Of a stretch of 64,000 nt of DNA, positions 26,074 to 37,786 are shown in pieces. Each line of letters opens with the position of its first letter. Within the stretch, counting starts at the first letter, position 1. Made by a program: the position numbers and the translations under genes. The stretch covers positions 372,001 through 436,000 of the forward strand of contig NZ_JBBCJO010000005.1 in assembly GCF_037190085.1 (NCBI RefSeq). The letters run 5' to 3'. Source of the stretch: Gemmatimonas aurantiaca (GTDB taxonomy: Bacteria; Gemmatimonadota; Gemmatimonadetes; Gemmatimonadales; Gemmatimonadaceae). Below the pieces are notes generated by a model. That model searched no databases, was not told where the DNA came from, and saw only the letters and a list, made by a program, of their open reading frames with translations.

Positions 26074-28524
26074 TTAGAAGAGCTGGCCAAGCCGGAAATG
26101 GAACTGCCACTTCGGGTCCTTCACGATACGACCGGTCGTGGCCTCGATCTTCGTCCGGTCGAAACCATAGGCGAGGTCGAGCCCCAGTGGTCCCAACGGT
26201 GTTACGGTAGATACCCCGAATCCGGCAGAACGGAAGAGGCGACCGGGGTTGATCTGCCGGGCCGCGGCCCAGTTGTTCCCTGCGTCGGAAAACACGTTGA
26301 CATAGAACATCTGGTTCAGGCGAAGACCCACTTCGCCGGTCACCGTCATGAAGGCATTGCCGAACGACGTCACCTGGGAACTGTACTGGTCGGTGGACGG
26401 GTCGAAGCCGGCCGGCGTGATGGAGAATTCGGGGTAGCCGCGCAACTGCTGCCCGTACATCACACCACCCACCGCAAACTGCTGCTGGAAGAAGAACGGT
26501 CCGGAATTGCCGAACAACGCGCCGGCACGGGCCGTCACACCCATCGTGAGCTTGACCGGCTGCGATCCCGGGTTGCTGCCGCCGAACTGCCCCAGCAGCG
26601 AGTAGGCGCGCATTTCCGTGGTCACGCGCTGGAAGTTCACCGTCCCGCCCAGCGGACCGCCGCTGAAGTCCGCCGTGACGGTCTTCATGGTGCCCTGCGT
26701 CGCGAAGGGCAGATCGATGCGCGTGTCGGACGTGTACTCCAGTCCCACATTCGAACGGAAACAGTTCCGCGTGCAGCCGTTCTGGACGGTGCCCGACGTG
26801 AATGTCGCCGACTCTCCGTTGTACGACATCGCGAACGTCGAGAAGAGCGACCAGGGCACCGGCATGCCGAGACGGAACTGGCCGCCCGTGCGGATGTTCT
26901 GGCCGAGGTTGCCGACGATGAAACGCGACTGCGTGCGATAGGCGCTCACCGCACCCGACAGACGCGATCCGCGCAGCGCGGGATCGGTGTAGGTGGCCGT
27001 GAAGTCGTTGAAGTAGCGCCCGTACTGCCAGTTGAGGCGTCCCGACTTGCAGAGGCCGAACAGATTGGGCTGCTCGACGCCGATGAAGCCACCGAAACCG
27101 ACACCGCCCTGCCCCATCGAGGCGCCGAAATTGAAGTTGCCGGTGCGCTTCTCCTTCACGCGGAACACGATGTCCACGTCCCCCTGCTCGTTGATCGGAC
27201 GGTAGTCCGGGAACGGCATCGGGGACTCGAAGAAGTTCATGTTGCTGATGCTCTGATAGCTCCGGATGAGCGCGGCCTGATTGAAGGGCCCACCGGGCAC
27301 CAGGAAGATCTGGCGACGGATGCAATCGTCCGCCGTATAGTCGTTCCCCACGATCTCGACCCGGTTGACGATGGCGGGATTCCGCTCGTCGATTTCCCAG
27401 CGGAGGTTCACCGTGGGTACCGAGTCGGCGCCTTCCATGCGACGATCCATCACCGGACGGATCTGCGCGTAGAGGTAGCCGTTGTTGCGATACTCGTTGT
27501 TCACCTTCTCGAGCGCATCGTCCCACTTGTGCTGATCGAACACGCCCTCGGGCGCCGCGGCCTCCCGCTTGATCAGCCCCTTGATGCGCTGCGACAGCGT
27601 GGGATCGTTGCCTTCGAACGGATAGAACCGGCGCAACGCATCCGTCGGGAAACGCCGGTTGCCGGCGATCTCGAACGAGCCGATACGATAGCGCGGGCCT
27701 TCGTCGATGCCGATCTGCAGCATGCCTTTGCCACGATCGCGGTCGACGAGCAGCGTGTCCTTCGTGATGCGCATGTCGATATAGCCGAGCCGCGAATACA
27801 GATCGGGGATACGCTCGCCCAGATCGCCGACGAATTTGTCCTCGTCGAACTCACCCTTGCGGAAGAACCAGAACCCTTCCGGCTTGGTCTTCATCGCGCG
27901 TGCGACCCGCTTCTCGCTCACCGCTCCCTGGCTCTCGATATCGATGCCGGAGATGGCCAGGCGCCGTCCTTCGTCGATGTCGTACGTGAGCGCGATGCGA
28001 CCGTCATCCATCCGGGTGGAATCGATGCGGATCTCGGCCAGATAGTAGCCGGCCGCCTCGTACACCGAGTCGATCCGGGCCCGCGCCCGCGCCACCTGCA
28101 GCGGATCGATGGGGCGCCCGATCAGCAGATCGATCTTGTCCTTCACCGACCGCTCGGAAACGGCGCTGGGTCCGACGACTTTCAGATCGCCGAGAATGGG
28201 GCGCTCCTGGACATGCAGCACCGAGAGCACCTTGCCCGGCACGGCATCGAGATCGCACAACACCCGCACGTCGTCGAATTCCCCCAGCTGATAGAGCGCC
28301 TTGAGCACCCGCTGGAGGGAGGGGAAGTTGAGCGGCGCGCCCGGCTGCAGACCGGCCTCGATCCGGATGCGCGCGTCGGCGACCCGCGAGTTTCCCCGCA
28401 CGGCGATGGAGTCCGGTGTCATGCAGCGGCCCGCCGCCTCCTGCTGCGCCAGGGTGAGGCGCGGCGAAAGGCCCACCACCAGGGCGACCAGGCCGACCAA
28501 CTTTTGGGGAATGCGTTTGAGCAT
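26074..28524 (-). CDS. bamA: Outer-membrane protein assembly factor BamA
   Basis: The core beta-barrel of the BAM complex in the outer membrane. It has 816 residues, the usual length. A signal peptide (about residues 1-26, ending LTLAQQ) precedes POTRA domains up to about 430. The C-terminal barrel carries PGGPFNQAALIRSYQ, GQGGVGFGGFIGVEQPNLFG and ends in a Phe (HFRLGQLF). The start is ATG at 28524, where a proper signal peptide begins; the frame stays open further upstream without meaning. A TATATT hexamer lies 8 bases before the ATG, so the transcript may have no leader or a very short one. Confidence 0.96.
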   Translation of the reverse strand: MLKRIPQKLVGLVALVVGLSPRLTLAQQEAAGRCMTPDSIAVRGNSRVADARIRIEAGLQPGAPLNFPSLQRVLKALYQLGEFDDVRVLCDLDAVPGKVLSVLHVQERPILGDLKVVGPSAVSERSVKDKIDLLIGRPIDPLQVARARARIDSVYEAAGYYLAEIRIDSTRMDDGRIALTYDIDEGRRLAISGIDIESQGAVSEKRVARAMKTKPEGFWFFRKGEFDEDKFVGDLGERIPDLYSRLGYIDMRITKDTLLVDRDRGKGMLQIGIDEGPRYRIGSFEIAGNRRFPTDALRRFYPFEGNDPTLSQRIKGLIKREAAAPEGVFDQHKWDDALEKVNNEYRNNGYLYAQIRPVMDRRMEGADSVPTVNLRWEIDERNPAIVNRVEIVGNDYTADDCIRRQIFLVPGGPFNQAALIRSYQSISNMNFFESPMPFPDYRPINEQGDVDIVFRVKEKRTGNFNFGASMGQGGVGFGGFIGVEQPNLFGLCKSGRLNWQYGRYFNDFTATYTDPALRGSRLSGAVSAYRTQSRFIVGNLGQNIRTGGQFRLGMPVPWSLFSTFAMSYNGESATFTSGTVQNGCTRNCFRSNVGLEYTSDTRIDLPFATQGTMKTVTADFSGGPLGGTVNFQRVTTEMRAYSLLGQFGGSNPGSQPVKLTMGVTARAGALFGNSGPFFFQQQFAVGGVMYGQQLRGYPEFSITPAGFDPSTDQYSSQVTSFGNAFMTVTGEVGLRLNQMFYVNVFSDAGNNWAAARQINPGRLFRSAGFGVSTVTPLGPLGLDLAYGFDRTKIEATTGRIVKDPKWQFHFRLGQLF

Positions 28525-28532
28525 AGCCTCGG

Positions 28533-28538
28533 AATATA
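28533..28538 (-). promoter_or_regulatory. Possible -10 box just before bamA
   Basis: TATATT on the minus strand, 8 bases upstream of the bamA ATG. The hexamer 17 bases further up (TCGGTC) is a poor -35. If used, transcription would begin almost at the start codon. Confidence 0.4.
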
Positions 28539-28613
28539 AACGAACCCCGGGGAAGGACCGACCCCACCGGACCCGATGGGGGTGCCCTTTCCCATGTACC
28601 CTCGATGACGGCA

Positions 28614-28641
28614 AACGGCCGGACCCGAGGGTCCGGCCGTT
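28614..28641 (-). terminator. Terminator hairpin after clpC
   Basis: A perfect 12-bp inverted repeat AACGGCCGGACC/GGTCCGGCCGTT with a 4-base loop lies 69 bp after the clpC stop. On the minus strand a short GTTTGCC follows. It separates the prfB-clpC run from bamA. Confidence 0.75.
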
Positions 28642-28709
28642 CGACACCTGTCGCGCCTCCACCGTTGCCTGAGACCGTCCCGGATTCCTCCGGGGGTCCC
28701 AGGCCCCAC

Positions 28710-31217
<2,508 letters not shown>

Positions 31218-31245
31218 CGTCCCCTCAGGGTCGTTGGGAAGCGGA

Positions 31246-32373
31246 TCATTCGACGCCGCCGCCTTCGCTCGTGAGCACCTGCCGCACGTACTTCGCGCGC
31301 GCCAGGTTCGTCTCGGTATCCGTCAGCGCCCGCCCTTCCAGATACGACAGGTGCGCCGACTGGGCAAAGATCAGGAGCTTGTTGAGTGTGTATACACTGA
31401 GCCCGGTGACCAGTTTCAGACCGACCGCCAGTCGCACCCCGCTCAGGAAGTTCATGGCTTCGTCGAACGTGAGACTGCGGGCATATCGCAGCGTCCCGTA
31501 CGCGCGCCACAACTTGTCCTCGATAATATACCCCGCATCGCGCACCAGGACACGACGCGCTTCCTCCTCCCGTTCGATCACATGACGAACGACGCGTACG
31601 AGGAGATCCTGCAACTCCTCCTCCGATCGTCCCAGCGTCGTCTGGTTGGACAGCTGGAAGAAGTTCCCCACCACCTCGCTCCCCTCGCCGTACAGACCGC
31701 GATAGGTGAGCCCCATCTGCTGCAGCCCCGCCAGGACCTTGCCGATCTCCTTGGTGAGCACCAGTCCCGGCAGGTGGATGAGCACCGACGCCCGGAGCCC
31801 CGTCCCCGCATTGGTGGGACAGGCCGTGAGAAATCCGAATTCACGGTGGAACGCATACGGCACCTGCCCGCCCAGTTCCGCATCGAGCCGCTGCACGGCC
31901 TCGAATGCCTCCGGCACGCAGAACCCCGAGCGCAGCGCCTGCAACCGGAGATGATCCTCCTCGTTCACCAGCAGCCCCACCGACTCACCCAGAATCACCG
32001 CCGCCCCACTCCGCACCGGTTGCTGTGGATCGAGGCCGGCCAGCTCTTTGCTCACGAGATGACGCTCGTGCAGGAGCTGTCGTTCCACGGCGGGCATCGA
32101 TTCGAGCGTGAGCAGCAGACTGCCCTGCAACGACGGCACCTCGGTCAGCGCGTCCCGCACCTGGGCCAGCATGCGCAGGCGTTCGCCATCCCGCGCCCGC
32201 CCCGTGAACGCATACCCCGACACGTTCCGGGCCAGACGCATGCGCGTGGAAATCACGATGTCGCTGTGCGGACCGGACGCGTCCAGCCACCGCACGCCGC
32301 CATCGGGCAGCAGCGACAGATCGAGTGCCGGCCGCGCGGGCCCCGATCCCGGTCCAGGACGGGGGCCGCTCAT
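31246..32373 (-). CDS. mcsB: Protein-arginine kinase McsB
   Basis: A phosphagen-kinase-fold enzyme that phosphorylates arginine residues in proteins, marking them for ClpC-ClpP in Firmicutes. It has 375 residues. ATP-binding arginines lie in STRMRLARN (42-50). LLVNEEDHLRLQ (about 135-146) carries the catalytic glutamate, and CPTNAGTGLRAS (185-196) carries the catalytic cysteine. All key residues are present, so it is likely active. It overlaps mcsA by 4 bp and lies 28 bp before clpC. An 18-residue Pro/Gly-rich lead segment is unusual. Confidence 0.95.
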   Translation of the reverse strand: MSGPRPGPGSGPARPALDLSLLPDGGVRWLDASGPHSDIVISTRMRLARNVSGYAFTGRARDGERLRMLAQVRDALTEVPSLQGSLLLTLESMPAVERQLLHERHLVSKELAGLDPQQPVRSGAAVILGESVGLLVNEEDHLRLQALRSGFCVPEAFEAVQRLDAELGGQVPYAFHREFGFLTACPTNAGTGLRASVLIHLPGLVLTKEIGKVLAGLQQMGLTYRGLYGEGSEVVGNFFQLSNQTTLGRSEEELQDLLVRVVRHVIEREEEARRVLVRDAGYIIEDKLWRAYGTLRYARSLTFDEAMNFLSGVRLAVGLKLVTGLSVYTLNKLLIFAQSAHLSYLEGRALTDTETNLARAKYVRQVLTSEGGGVE

Positions 32374-32855
32374 TCGAGCACCCGGATGCGGTCGCGCAAT
32401 TCGGCCGCCAGTTCGAACTGTTCGGCATCGACGGCACGCCGCAGCCGGTCCCGAAGATCATGCACGGTGTCCGCCTTCTCCAGCAGGTGAGCCGCCGGGG
32501 GATCGTACCGCTTGCCCACGTGCCGGGAGCTGCCATGCAGCCGACGCAGCAGTTCCCGCAGGCTGTGTTCCATGGCGTCGTAGCAGTGCGGGCAGCCCAG
32601 CCGTCCCGTGGCGCGGAAATCGCGCGCCGTGGCGCCGCAGAAACGGCAGCTCAGCGCGTCCTCGCCCGTGGACGCGGCCTGCTGCTGCACCGCCTGCAGA
32701 ATCTCGCCCAGCGGATGCTGCGGGACCGACAGCGTCGTCTCCACACCCTTCGCCGCGGCGCACTTCTCGCACAGGTGGAGCTGCGTCACCGCGTTCTCCA
32801 CCACCCGTGTGACATGCACGACCGCATCGCGTTCCTGACAGTTATCGCAGAGCAT
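32370..32855 (-). CDS. mcsA: McsA-like zinc-finger protein with UVR motif
   Basis: A 161-residue activator of McsB. Four CxxC pairs are present: CDNC (3-6), CEKC (29-32), CRFC (about 70-73) and CPHC (about 87-90), the McsA double zinc-finger plan. A UvrB/UvrC-type helical motif ends the protein (LRRAVDAEQFELAAELRDRI). It overlaps lolD by one base and mcsB by 4 bp. In Bacillus, McsA binds metal and stimulates McsB. Confidence 0.92.
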   Translation of the reverse strand: MLCDNCQERDAVVHVTRVVENAVTQLHLCEKCAAAKGVETTLSVPQHPLGEILQAVQQQAASTGEDALSCRFCGATARDFRATGRLGCPHCYDAMEHSLRELLRRLHGSSRHVGKRYDPPAAHLLEKADTVHDLRDRLRRAVDAEQFELAAELRDRIRVLE

Positions 32856-33682
32856 CAGCTCTCCGTCTCCTCGACGTCCGGTCCGACCGGCGGCATCACC
32901 AGTCGTCCTCCCTCCAACAATAGTGTCCGGTCCGCCCTCGCGGCCAGCGACTGATTGTGCGTCACGACCACCAGTCCCAGCGACTCGTCACGCGCCAGCT
33001 CGGCGAACAGATCGTGCAGGCGTTCGGCGTTGTGCCAGTCGAGATTCCCGCTGGGTTCATCGGCCAGCAGCAACGCAGGCCCCGTGGCCAGCGCCCGCGC
33101 CACCGCCGTGCGCTGCTGCTCCCCACCCGACAGCGCACTGGGACGGTGCTGCAGACGGGATCCCAGCCCCACCCGGTCCAGCAGATGCCCCGCACGCTCA
33201 CGGGCCCGCCTGGCGTCGATACCCGCGATGAGTTGCGGCATCATCACGTTTTCGATTGCCGAGAATTCCCGCAGCAGATGATGGAACTGGAACACGAACC
33301 CAATCACGCGATTGCGCAGCGTGTCGAGCCCCTGCTCCGTGAGTCCTTCCACCGCCTGGCCCGCCAGGGTGATCCGGCCGGCCGACGGCTGCTCCAGCGC
33401 GCCCAGCACATGCAGCAGCGTGCTCTTGCCGGAGCCGCTGGCCCCCACGATGGCCACCATCTCGCCACGTCGCACGGTGAGTTCCACCTCATCGAGCACG
33501 CGGATGATGCCGCCATCGCCGCCACGGAATTCCTTGACCACGCCTTCCGCCTCGACCACGGTTTCCACCGCCGTGGCCGCACCGGCGACGTCACCCGGCG
33601 CGTCAGGCAGCGCTTCAGGCAACACGTCACGCAGCGCGTCACCCCGGGTCTCACGCGTGATGTCCTTCACGACGTCACTCAT
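32855..33682 (-). CDS. lolD: Lipoprotein-sorting ABC transporter ATPase LolD
   Basis: The ATPase that powers release of lipoproteins from the inner membrane by LolC/E. It has 275 residues, about 40 more than usual. Walker A is GASGSGKST at about 79-87, the signature LSGGEQQR lies at about 163-170, and Walker B LLLADEPSGNLD follows. The N-terminal extra (about 1-45) is Asp/Ala/Val-rich (TRETRGDALRDVLPEALPDA). It overlaps lolC by 8 bp. A general MacB-type ATPase is the alternative, but pairing with a LolC/E-like permease supports Lol. Confidence 0.92.
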   Translation of the reverse strand: MSDVVKDITRETRGDALRDVLPEALPDAPGDVAGAATAVETVVEAEGVVKEFRGGDGGIIRVLDEVELTVRRGEMVAIVGASGSGKSTLLHVLGALEQPSAGRITLAGQAVEGLTEQGLDTLRNRVIGFVFQFHHLLREFSAIENVMMPQLIAGIDARRARERAGHLLDRVGLGSRLQHRPSALSGGEQQRTAVARALATGPALLLADEPSGNLDWHNAERLHDLFAELARDESLGLVVVTHNQSLAARADRTLLLEGGRLVMPPVGPDVEETES

Positions 33683-34925
33683 GACGGATGGCCTCCACCG
33701 GATACAGCTTCGCGGCCTGCGAGGCCGGGTAGAGCGTGGCCAGCGTGGACACGAGCATGCTCGAGACCAGCACCGCCGCGATATCGAAGAACTCGAGTCG
33801 CACCGGCAGATGATCGATGAAATACACCGAAGGGTCGAGCGAGATCAGTCGGTATTTCTCGAGCAGCAGCGCCACGACGAGTCCGATGAGCAGTCCGCCG
33901 AAGGTGCCCACCGCGCCGATCACCATGCCCTGCAACAGGAAGATGCGGCGCACGCTCTTCGCGCCCAGGCCCATGGCGCGCAGAATGCCGATTTCACGCG
34001 TCTTGTCCACCACGACCATCGTGAGCGTACTCAGGATGTTGAACGCGGCGACGAGCACGATGAGCAGCAGGATCACTCCCATGCCCAGCTTCTCGAGCTT
34101 GAGCGCCTGGAAGAACGAGCGGTTGTTCTCCTGCCAGTCCACGGCACGCACCGGCGCCTGCAGCGCGGCCTCGAGGGAATCGGCCAGTTGTGGCGTCGTC
34201 CAGCGATCCCGGGTGCGCACTTCGATGCCGGTCACGTCCTCGCCCAGTCCGGCAAACCGCTGCGCCGCATCGAGGGAGAGGAAGAGGTAGGCGTCGTCGT
34301 ATTCGTACATCCCGGTCTCGAACACCCCCGTCACGACGACGCTGTCGGCCCGTGGCACGATCGCCCCGGTGGCGGCATTCATCTCGAGTCCGGCGGCCCC
34401 CAGCAGCACGATGGTGTCGCCGGGAAACGCATTCAGCTTGGACGCGAGAAACTTGCCCAGGGCGGCCCCAGGCAACGTCACGCCTTCGCGCCGGAACGTG
34501 AAGTCCCCGAAGATGAGATGCTGACGGATGCTGGTGACGTCGTCGCCCGGTTCGCCGGTGTTCACCACGCCCACGACTGCCGTCCCTGTCCTGTACCCGC
34601 TCAGATTGCGCACCAGCCCCTGCGTGGACACGAACGGCGCCGCGCTCACCACGCCGGGAAAGGCGCGCACCTTGTCGAGCAGCGGCTGCCAGCCGGTCAT
34701 GCGCATGTCGTCGCCGTAGGGCAACACCCGCACGTCGGGACTGCCCACCAGGATCTTCTCGCGCATGTCGGTCTGCATGCCCGTCATCACGCCCATGATG
34801 ACGATGAGCGCGCTCACACCCACCAGCACCCCGCCGATGGCGATGACGCTGATGAGCGACAGCAGGCGCGAACCGCGGCGACTGCGCAGATAGCGCCAGG
34901 CGATCGAGAGTTCGAGTCGCGTCAC
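33675..34925 (-). CDS. lolC: LolC/LolE-family lipoprotein release permease
   Basis: The inner-membrane permease partner of LolD. It has 416 residues. The N-terminal region RLELSIAWRYLRSRRGSRLLSLISVIAIGGVLVGV is the LolC/E pattern with the first membrane span. A large periplasmic domain covers about 50-270, and three further spans are at about 280-405. It lies between lysS (10-bp gap) and lolD (8-bp overlap). A single copy is seen here, so it may serve as a homodimer (LolF-like) rather than as separate C and E subunits. Confidence 0.92.
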   Translation of the reverse strand: MTRLELSIAWRYLRSRRGSRLLSLISVIAIGGVLVGVSALIVIMGVMTGMQTDMREKILVGSPDVRVLPYGDDMRMTGWQPLLDKVRAFPGVVSAAPFVSTQGLVRNLSGYRTGTAVVGVVNTGEPGDDVTSIRQHLIFGDFTFRREGVTLPGAALGKFLASKLNAFPGDTIVLLGAAGLEMNAATGAIVPRADSVVVTGVFETGMYEYDDAYLFLSLDAAQRFAGLGEDVTGIEVRTRDRWTTPQLADSLEAALQAPVRAVDWQENNRSFFQALKLEKLGMGVILLLIVLVAAFNILSTLTMVVVDKTREIGILRAMGLGAKSVRRIFLLQGMVIGAVGTFGGLLIGLVVALLLEKYRLISLDPSVYFIDHLPVRLEFFDIAAVLVSSMLVSTLATLYPASQAAKLYPVEAIRHE

Positions 34926-34935
34926 GCGGGTCCCG

Positions 34936-36498
34936 TCACTCGGGACGCATCGTGGGGAACAGAATCACGTCGCGGATGTTGGGCGTGTCCGTGAGATACA
35001 TGAACAGACGGTCGAGACCGATGCCCACACCGCCGGTGGGTGGCATGCCGTACTCCATGGCCCGCAGGTAGTCGTCGTCCACCCCGCTCGCTTCGTCGTC
35101 GCCCGCATCGCGCAGACGCGCCTGCGCTTCGAAACGCTCACGCTGGTCGATGGGATCGTTGAGTTCGGAGAAGGCGTTGGCCAGCTCCTTGCCCTTCGCG
35201 AACAGTTCGAACCGTTCGGTGATGCCCTCGGGGCCTCCGCGCTTGGGCTTGGCCAACGGTGACAGTTCCTTGGGGTAGTCCAGCACGAAGGTGGGCTGAT
35301 CGATCTTCGATTCCACCAGCGCCTGGAACATCTCGTCGAGCACCTTGGGGCGACTCAACGTGTTCACCTTCTGCACGCCGATACGCTCGGCCATGGTGCG
35401 AAGTTCCGCGTCGCTCACCTGCATGACATCGACGCCCGCGGCCTGCGACAACGACGGCACCCATTCGATGCGCGGGAACGGCGTCCGGAACGACGGCACC
35501 TTCTCTTCCATGCCCGGCAAGGCCCGGATCGCGTCGGCGGCCGCCACGATGAGCGACTCCACCCGCGTCATCATCGTGGTGTAGTCGGCAAACGCCTCGT
35601 AGAACTCGAGCATCGTGAATTCCGGATTGTGCGTCCGGTCGATGCCTTCGTTGCGGAAATCGTGGCCGATTTCGTACACACGCTCGAAGCCGCCCACGAT
35701 GAGACGCTTGAGATACAGCTCGTCCGCGATGCGCAGATAGAGCGGCATGTCGAGCGCATTGTGATGCGTCACGAATGGACGCGCCGCGGCGCCGCCATAG
35801 AGCGGCTGCAACACCGGCGTCTCCACCTCGAGATACCCCAGTCCGTCGAGATGGCTGCGGATGGCGCGCGTGAGCACCGAACGGGCGCGGAACAGCGCCC
35901 GCACCTCCGGATGCACGGCCAGGTCGGCATACCGCTGCCGCGCGCGCTGCTCGGTGTCGGAGAAGGCGGAATACCGCACGGTCTGTCCGTCCACCACCTG
36001 CTCCTTGCCCAGCGGCAGGGGGCGCAGCGACTTCGACAGGAGTTCCACCTGCGTCACTTTCACCGTGGCTTCGCCCGTGCGCGTCCGGATCATGCCGCCG
36101 CGCACGCCCACCCAGTCCCCGAGATCGTACTCGGCGAGTTGCGCGAACACGGCATCGCCCAGTTCGTCGCGGCGGAAATACAACTGGATGCGGCCGTCCA
36201 TGTCGACCAGATGCGCAAACGCCGTCTTTCCCTGTCCCCGCCAGGAGACCAGACGACCGGCCACACACACCGCGGGCCCTTCATCGCCGTCTCCCAGCGC
36301 CGCGATGGCCTGCAGCGAGCTGTGCGTGCGATCGAACGCGTACGCGAACGGCTCGACACCCGACGCGCGCAGACGCTCGAGCTTCTCGCGACGGGCCTTC
36401 ATCACGAAGTTCAGCTCCTGTTTCTGCTCGCTGCCCTCGGCGTCCCCACCGGGTTCCTGTCCGTCGCCCGCAGACGGACGCTGCTGCTCGTCACTCAT
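34936..36498 (-). CDS. lysS: Lysyl-tRNA synthetase, class II
   Basis: Charges tRNA-Lys. It has 520 residues. The N-terminal OB-fold (about 80-180) binds the anticodon. The class II motifs follow: motif 2 YEIGHDFRNEGIDRTHNPEFTMLEFYEA, and motif 3 GVGIGLDRLFM near the end. The first 30 residues are a Gln/Glu/Gly-rich addition (MSDEQQRPSAGDGQEP). It overlaps prfB by 4 bp. The prfB-lysS gene pair is common in bacteria. Confidence 0.97.
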   Translation of the reverse strand: MSDEQQRPSAGDGQEPGGDAEGSEQKQELNFVMKARREKLERLRASGVEPFAYAFDRTHSSLQAIAALGDGDEGPAVCVAGRLVSWRGQGKTAFAHLVDMDGRIQLYFRRDELGDAVFAQLAEYDLGDWVGVRGGMIRTRTGEATVKVTQVELLSKSLRPLPLGKEQVVDGQTVRYSAFSDTEQRARQRYADLAVHPEVRALFRARSVLTRAIRSHLDGLGYLEVETPVLQPLYGGAAARPFVTHHNALDMPLYLRIADELYLKRLIVGGFERVYEIGHDFRNEGIDRTHNPEFTMLEFYEAFADYTTMMTRVESLIVAAADAIRALPGMEEKVPSFRTPFPRIEWVPSLSQAAGVDVMQVSDAELRTMAERIGVQKVNTLSRPKVLDEMFQALVESKIDQPTFVLDYPKELSPLAKPKRGGPEGITERFELFAKGKELANAFSELNDPIDQRERFEAQARLRDAGDDEASGVDDDYLRAMEYGMPPTGGVGIGLDRLFMYLTDTPNIRDVILFPTMRPE

Positions 36499-37620
36499 GA
36501 CACGTTTCCTTCGGCGCCGGTGGCGCTCTCCTGCTTGAGGTACGCCTGGATGAACGGATCGATATCGCCGTCCATCACCTTCTGCACGTCGGCGATCTTG
36601 AGTTCGGTGCGATGGTCGTTGACCATCGTGTACGGCTGGAACACGTAACTGCGGATCTGACTGCCGAACGTCACATCCTGCTTGTTCGCGTCGAACGCCG
36701 CCTTCACCGCCTGCTGCTTCTCCACTTCCAGCTGATACAGCCGGTTCTTCAGCATCTTGAGCGCCGTCGCCTTGTTCTTGAACTGCGAACGCTCCTGCTG
36801 GGAGCTCGTGACGATGCCCGTGGGGATGTGCGTGAGTCGTACTGCCGACGACGTCTTGTTGACGTGCTGCCCACCGGCGCCCGACGCGCGGAAGACATCC
36901 ATCCTGATGTCCTCGTCGCGGATCTCGATGTTGATCTCCTCGTTCACCACGGGATACACGAACACCGATGCGAAGCTGGTGTGCCGGCGTGCCTGCGAGT
37001 CGAAGGGTGAGATGCGCACCAGGCGATGCACGCCCGATTCGGGGCGCAGGAAACCGTAGGCATACTGCCCCCGGATCTCGAGCACCGCACCCTTGATGCC
37101 GGCTTCTTCCCCTTCGCTCAGGTCGAGCACTTCGAGATCGAATCCCTTGCGTTCCGCCCAGCGTGTGTACAGACGGAGCAGCATGGACGCCCAGTCCTGC
37201 GCTTCAGTGCCGCCGGCACCCGCCGAGATTTCGAGCTGGGCATCACGATAGTCGTCGTTTCCGCGCAGCAGCGACTTGAGTTCGAACGCATCGAGCTCCG
37301 ACAGAATGCGCTGCACCTCCTGATCGAGGTCGGCATCCATGGACCTGTCGGATTCGAGCGCGAGCAGCTCATCCATCTCGCGCGCACTCTCGATGCGCGA
37401 CTGCAGGGTGTCCGCCGGTTCGACCCAGCCCTTGAGGACCTTGACCTGCTGGACGATGTCCCGCGCGTGTTCCTGATCGTTCCAGAAGGCCGGATCGGCC
37501 ATTTCCTCTTCGTAGGCATTCAACGTCAAGCGCTTGGCTTCGACGTCAAAGATACCTCCGCATGTCCGCGAGCCGTTCTTCCGACCGCGACAGCACCTTC
37601 AGGCGTTCACCGTCCTGCAT
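36495..37620 (-). CDS. prfB: Peptide chain release factor 2, with programmed +1 frameshift
   Basis: Terminates translation at UGA and UAA. A 24-codon first frame begins at ATG 37620 and meets CTT-TGA at 37551-37546. Reading resumes in the +1 frame from GAC at 37547 and runs to 36495, giving about 374 residues. The slip site CTTTGAC is preceded by GGAGGT, the internal Shine-Dalgarno that stimulates the shift. This is the classic autoregulation of RF2. The SPF anticodon-like tripeptide lies in VRISPFDSQARR and the GGQ motif in GAGGQHVNKTSS. A GGAGG ribosome site lies just before the start. Without the shift, the second frame has no proper start. Confidence 0.96.
37546..37557 (-). promoter_or_regulatory. 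RF2 programmed frameshift site
   Basis: On the minus strand GGAGGTAT then CTTTGAC, with the TGA at 37548-37546. The zero-frame CTT and in-frame TGA with the upstream Shine-Dalgarno-like GGAGGT match the known RF2 slip site. Confidence 0.93.
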
Positions 37621-37654
37621 ACATCCTCCACGGACCACTCCACGTACGACGAAA

Positions 37655-37679
37655 GCCGCCTTCCACACCGGAAAGCGGC
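37655..37679 (-). terminator. Hairpin terminator after the zinc-ribbon gene
   Basis: GCCGCTTTCC/GGAAGGCGGC stem of 10 pairs (one G-U) with a 5-base loop, followed by TTTC on the minus strand. It lies 108 bp after the zinc-ribbon gene's stop and 35 bp before prfB. Confidence 0.6.
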
Positions 37680-37786
37680 CCGAGATGTCTCACTGTATCG
37701 CCAACATCCGAGACTGGGAAAGGTATCGGGTCGTGGAGGGGGAGAACAGTCGCGTCGGAGGAACTCGAAAGAACGGGGTGAGGACG

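Noticed and set aside
37530..37620. A separate short gene before prfB
   Set aside because: The 24-codon frame ending in TGA is the zero frame of prfB before the programmed +1 shift.
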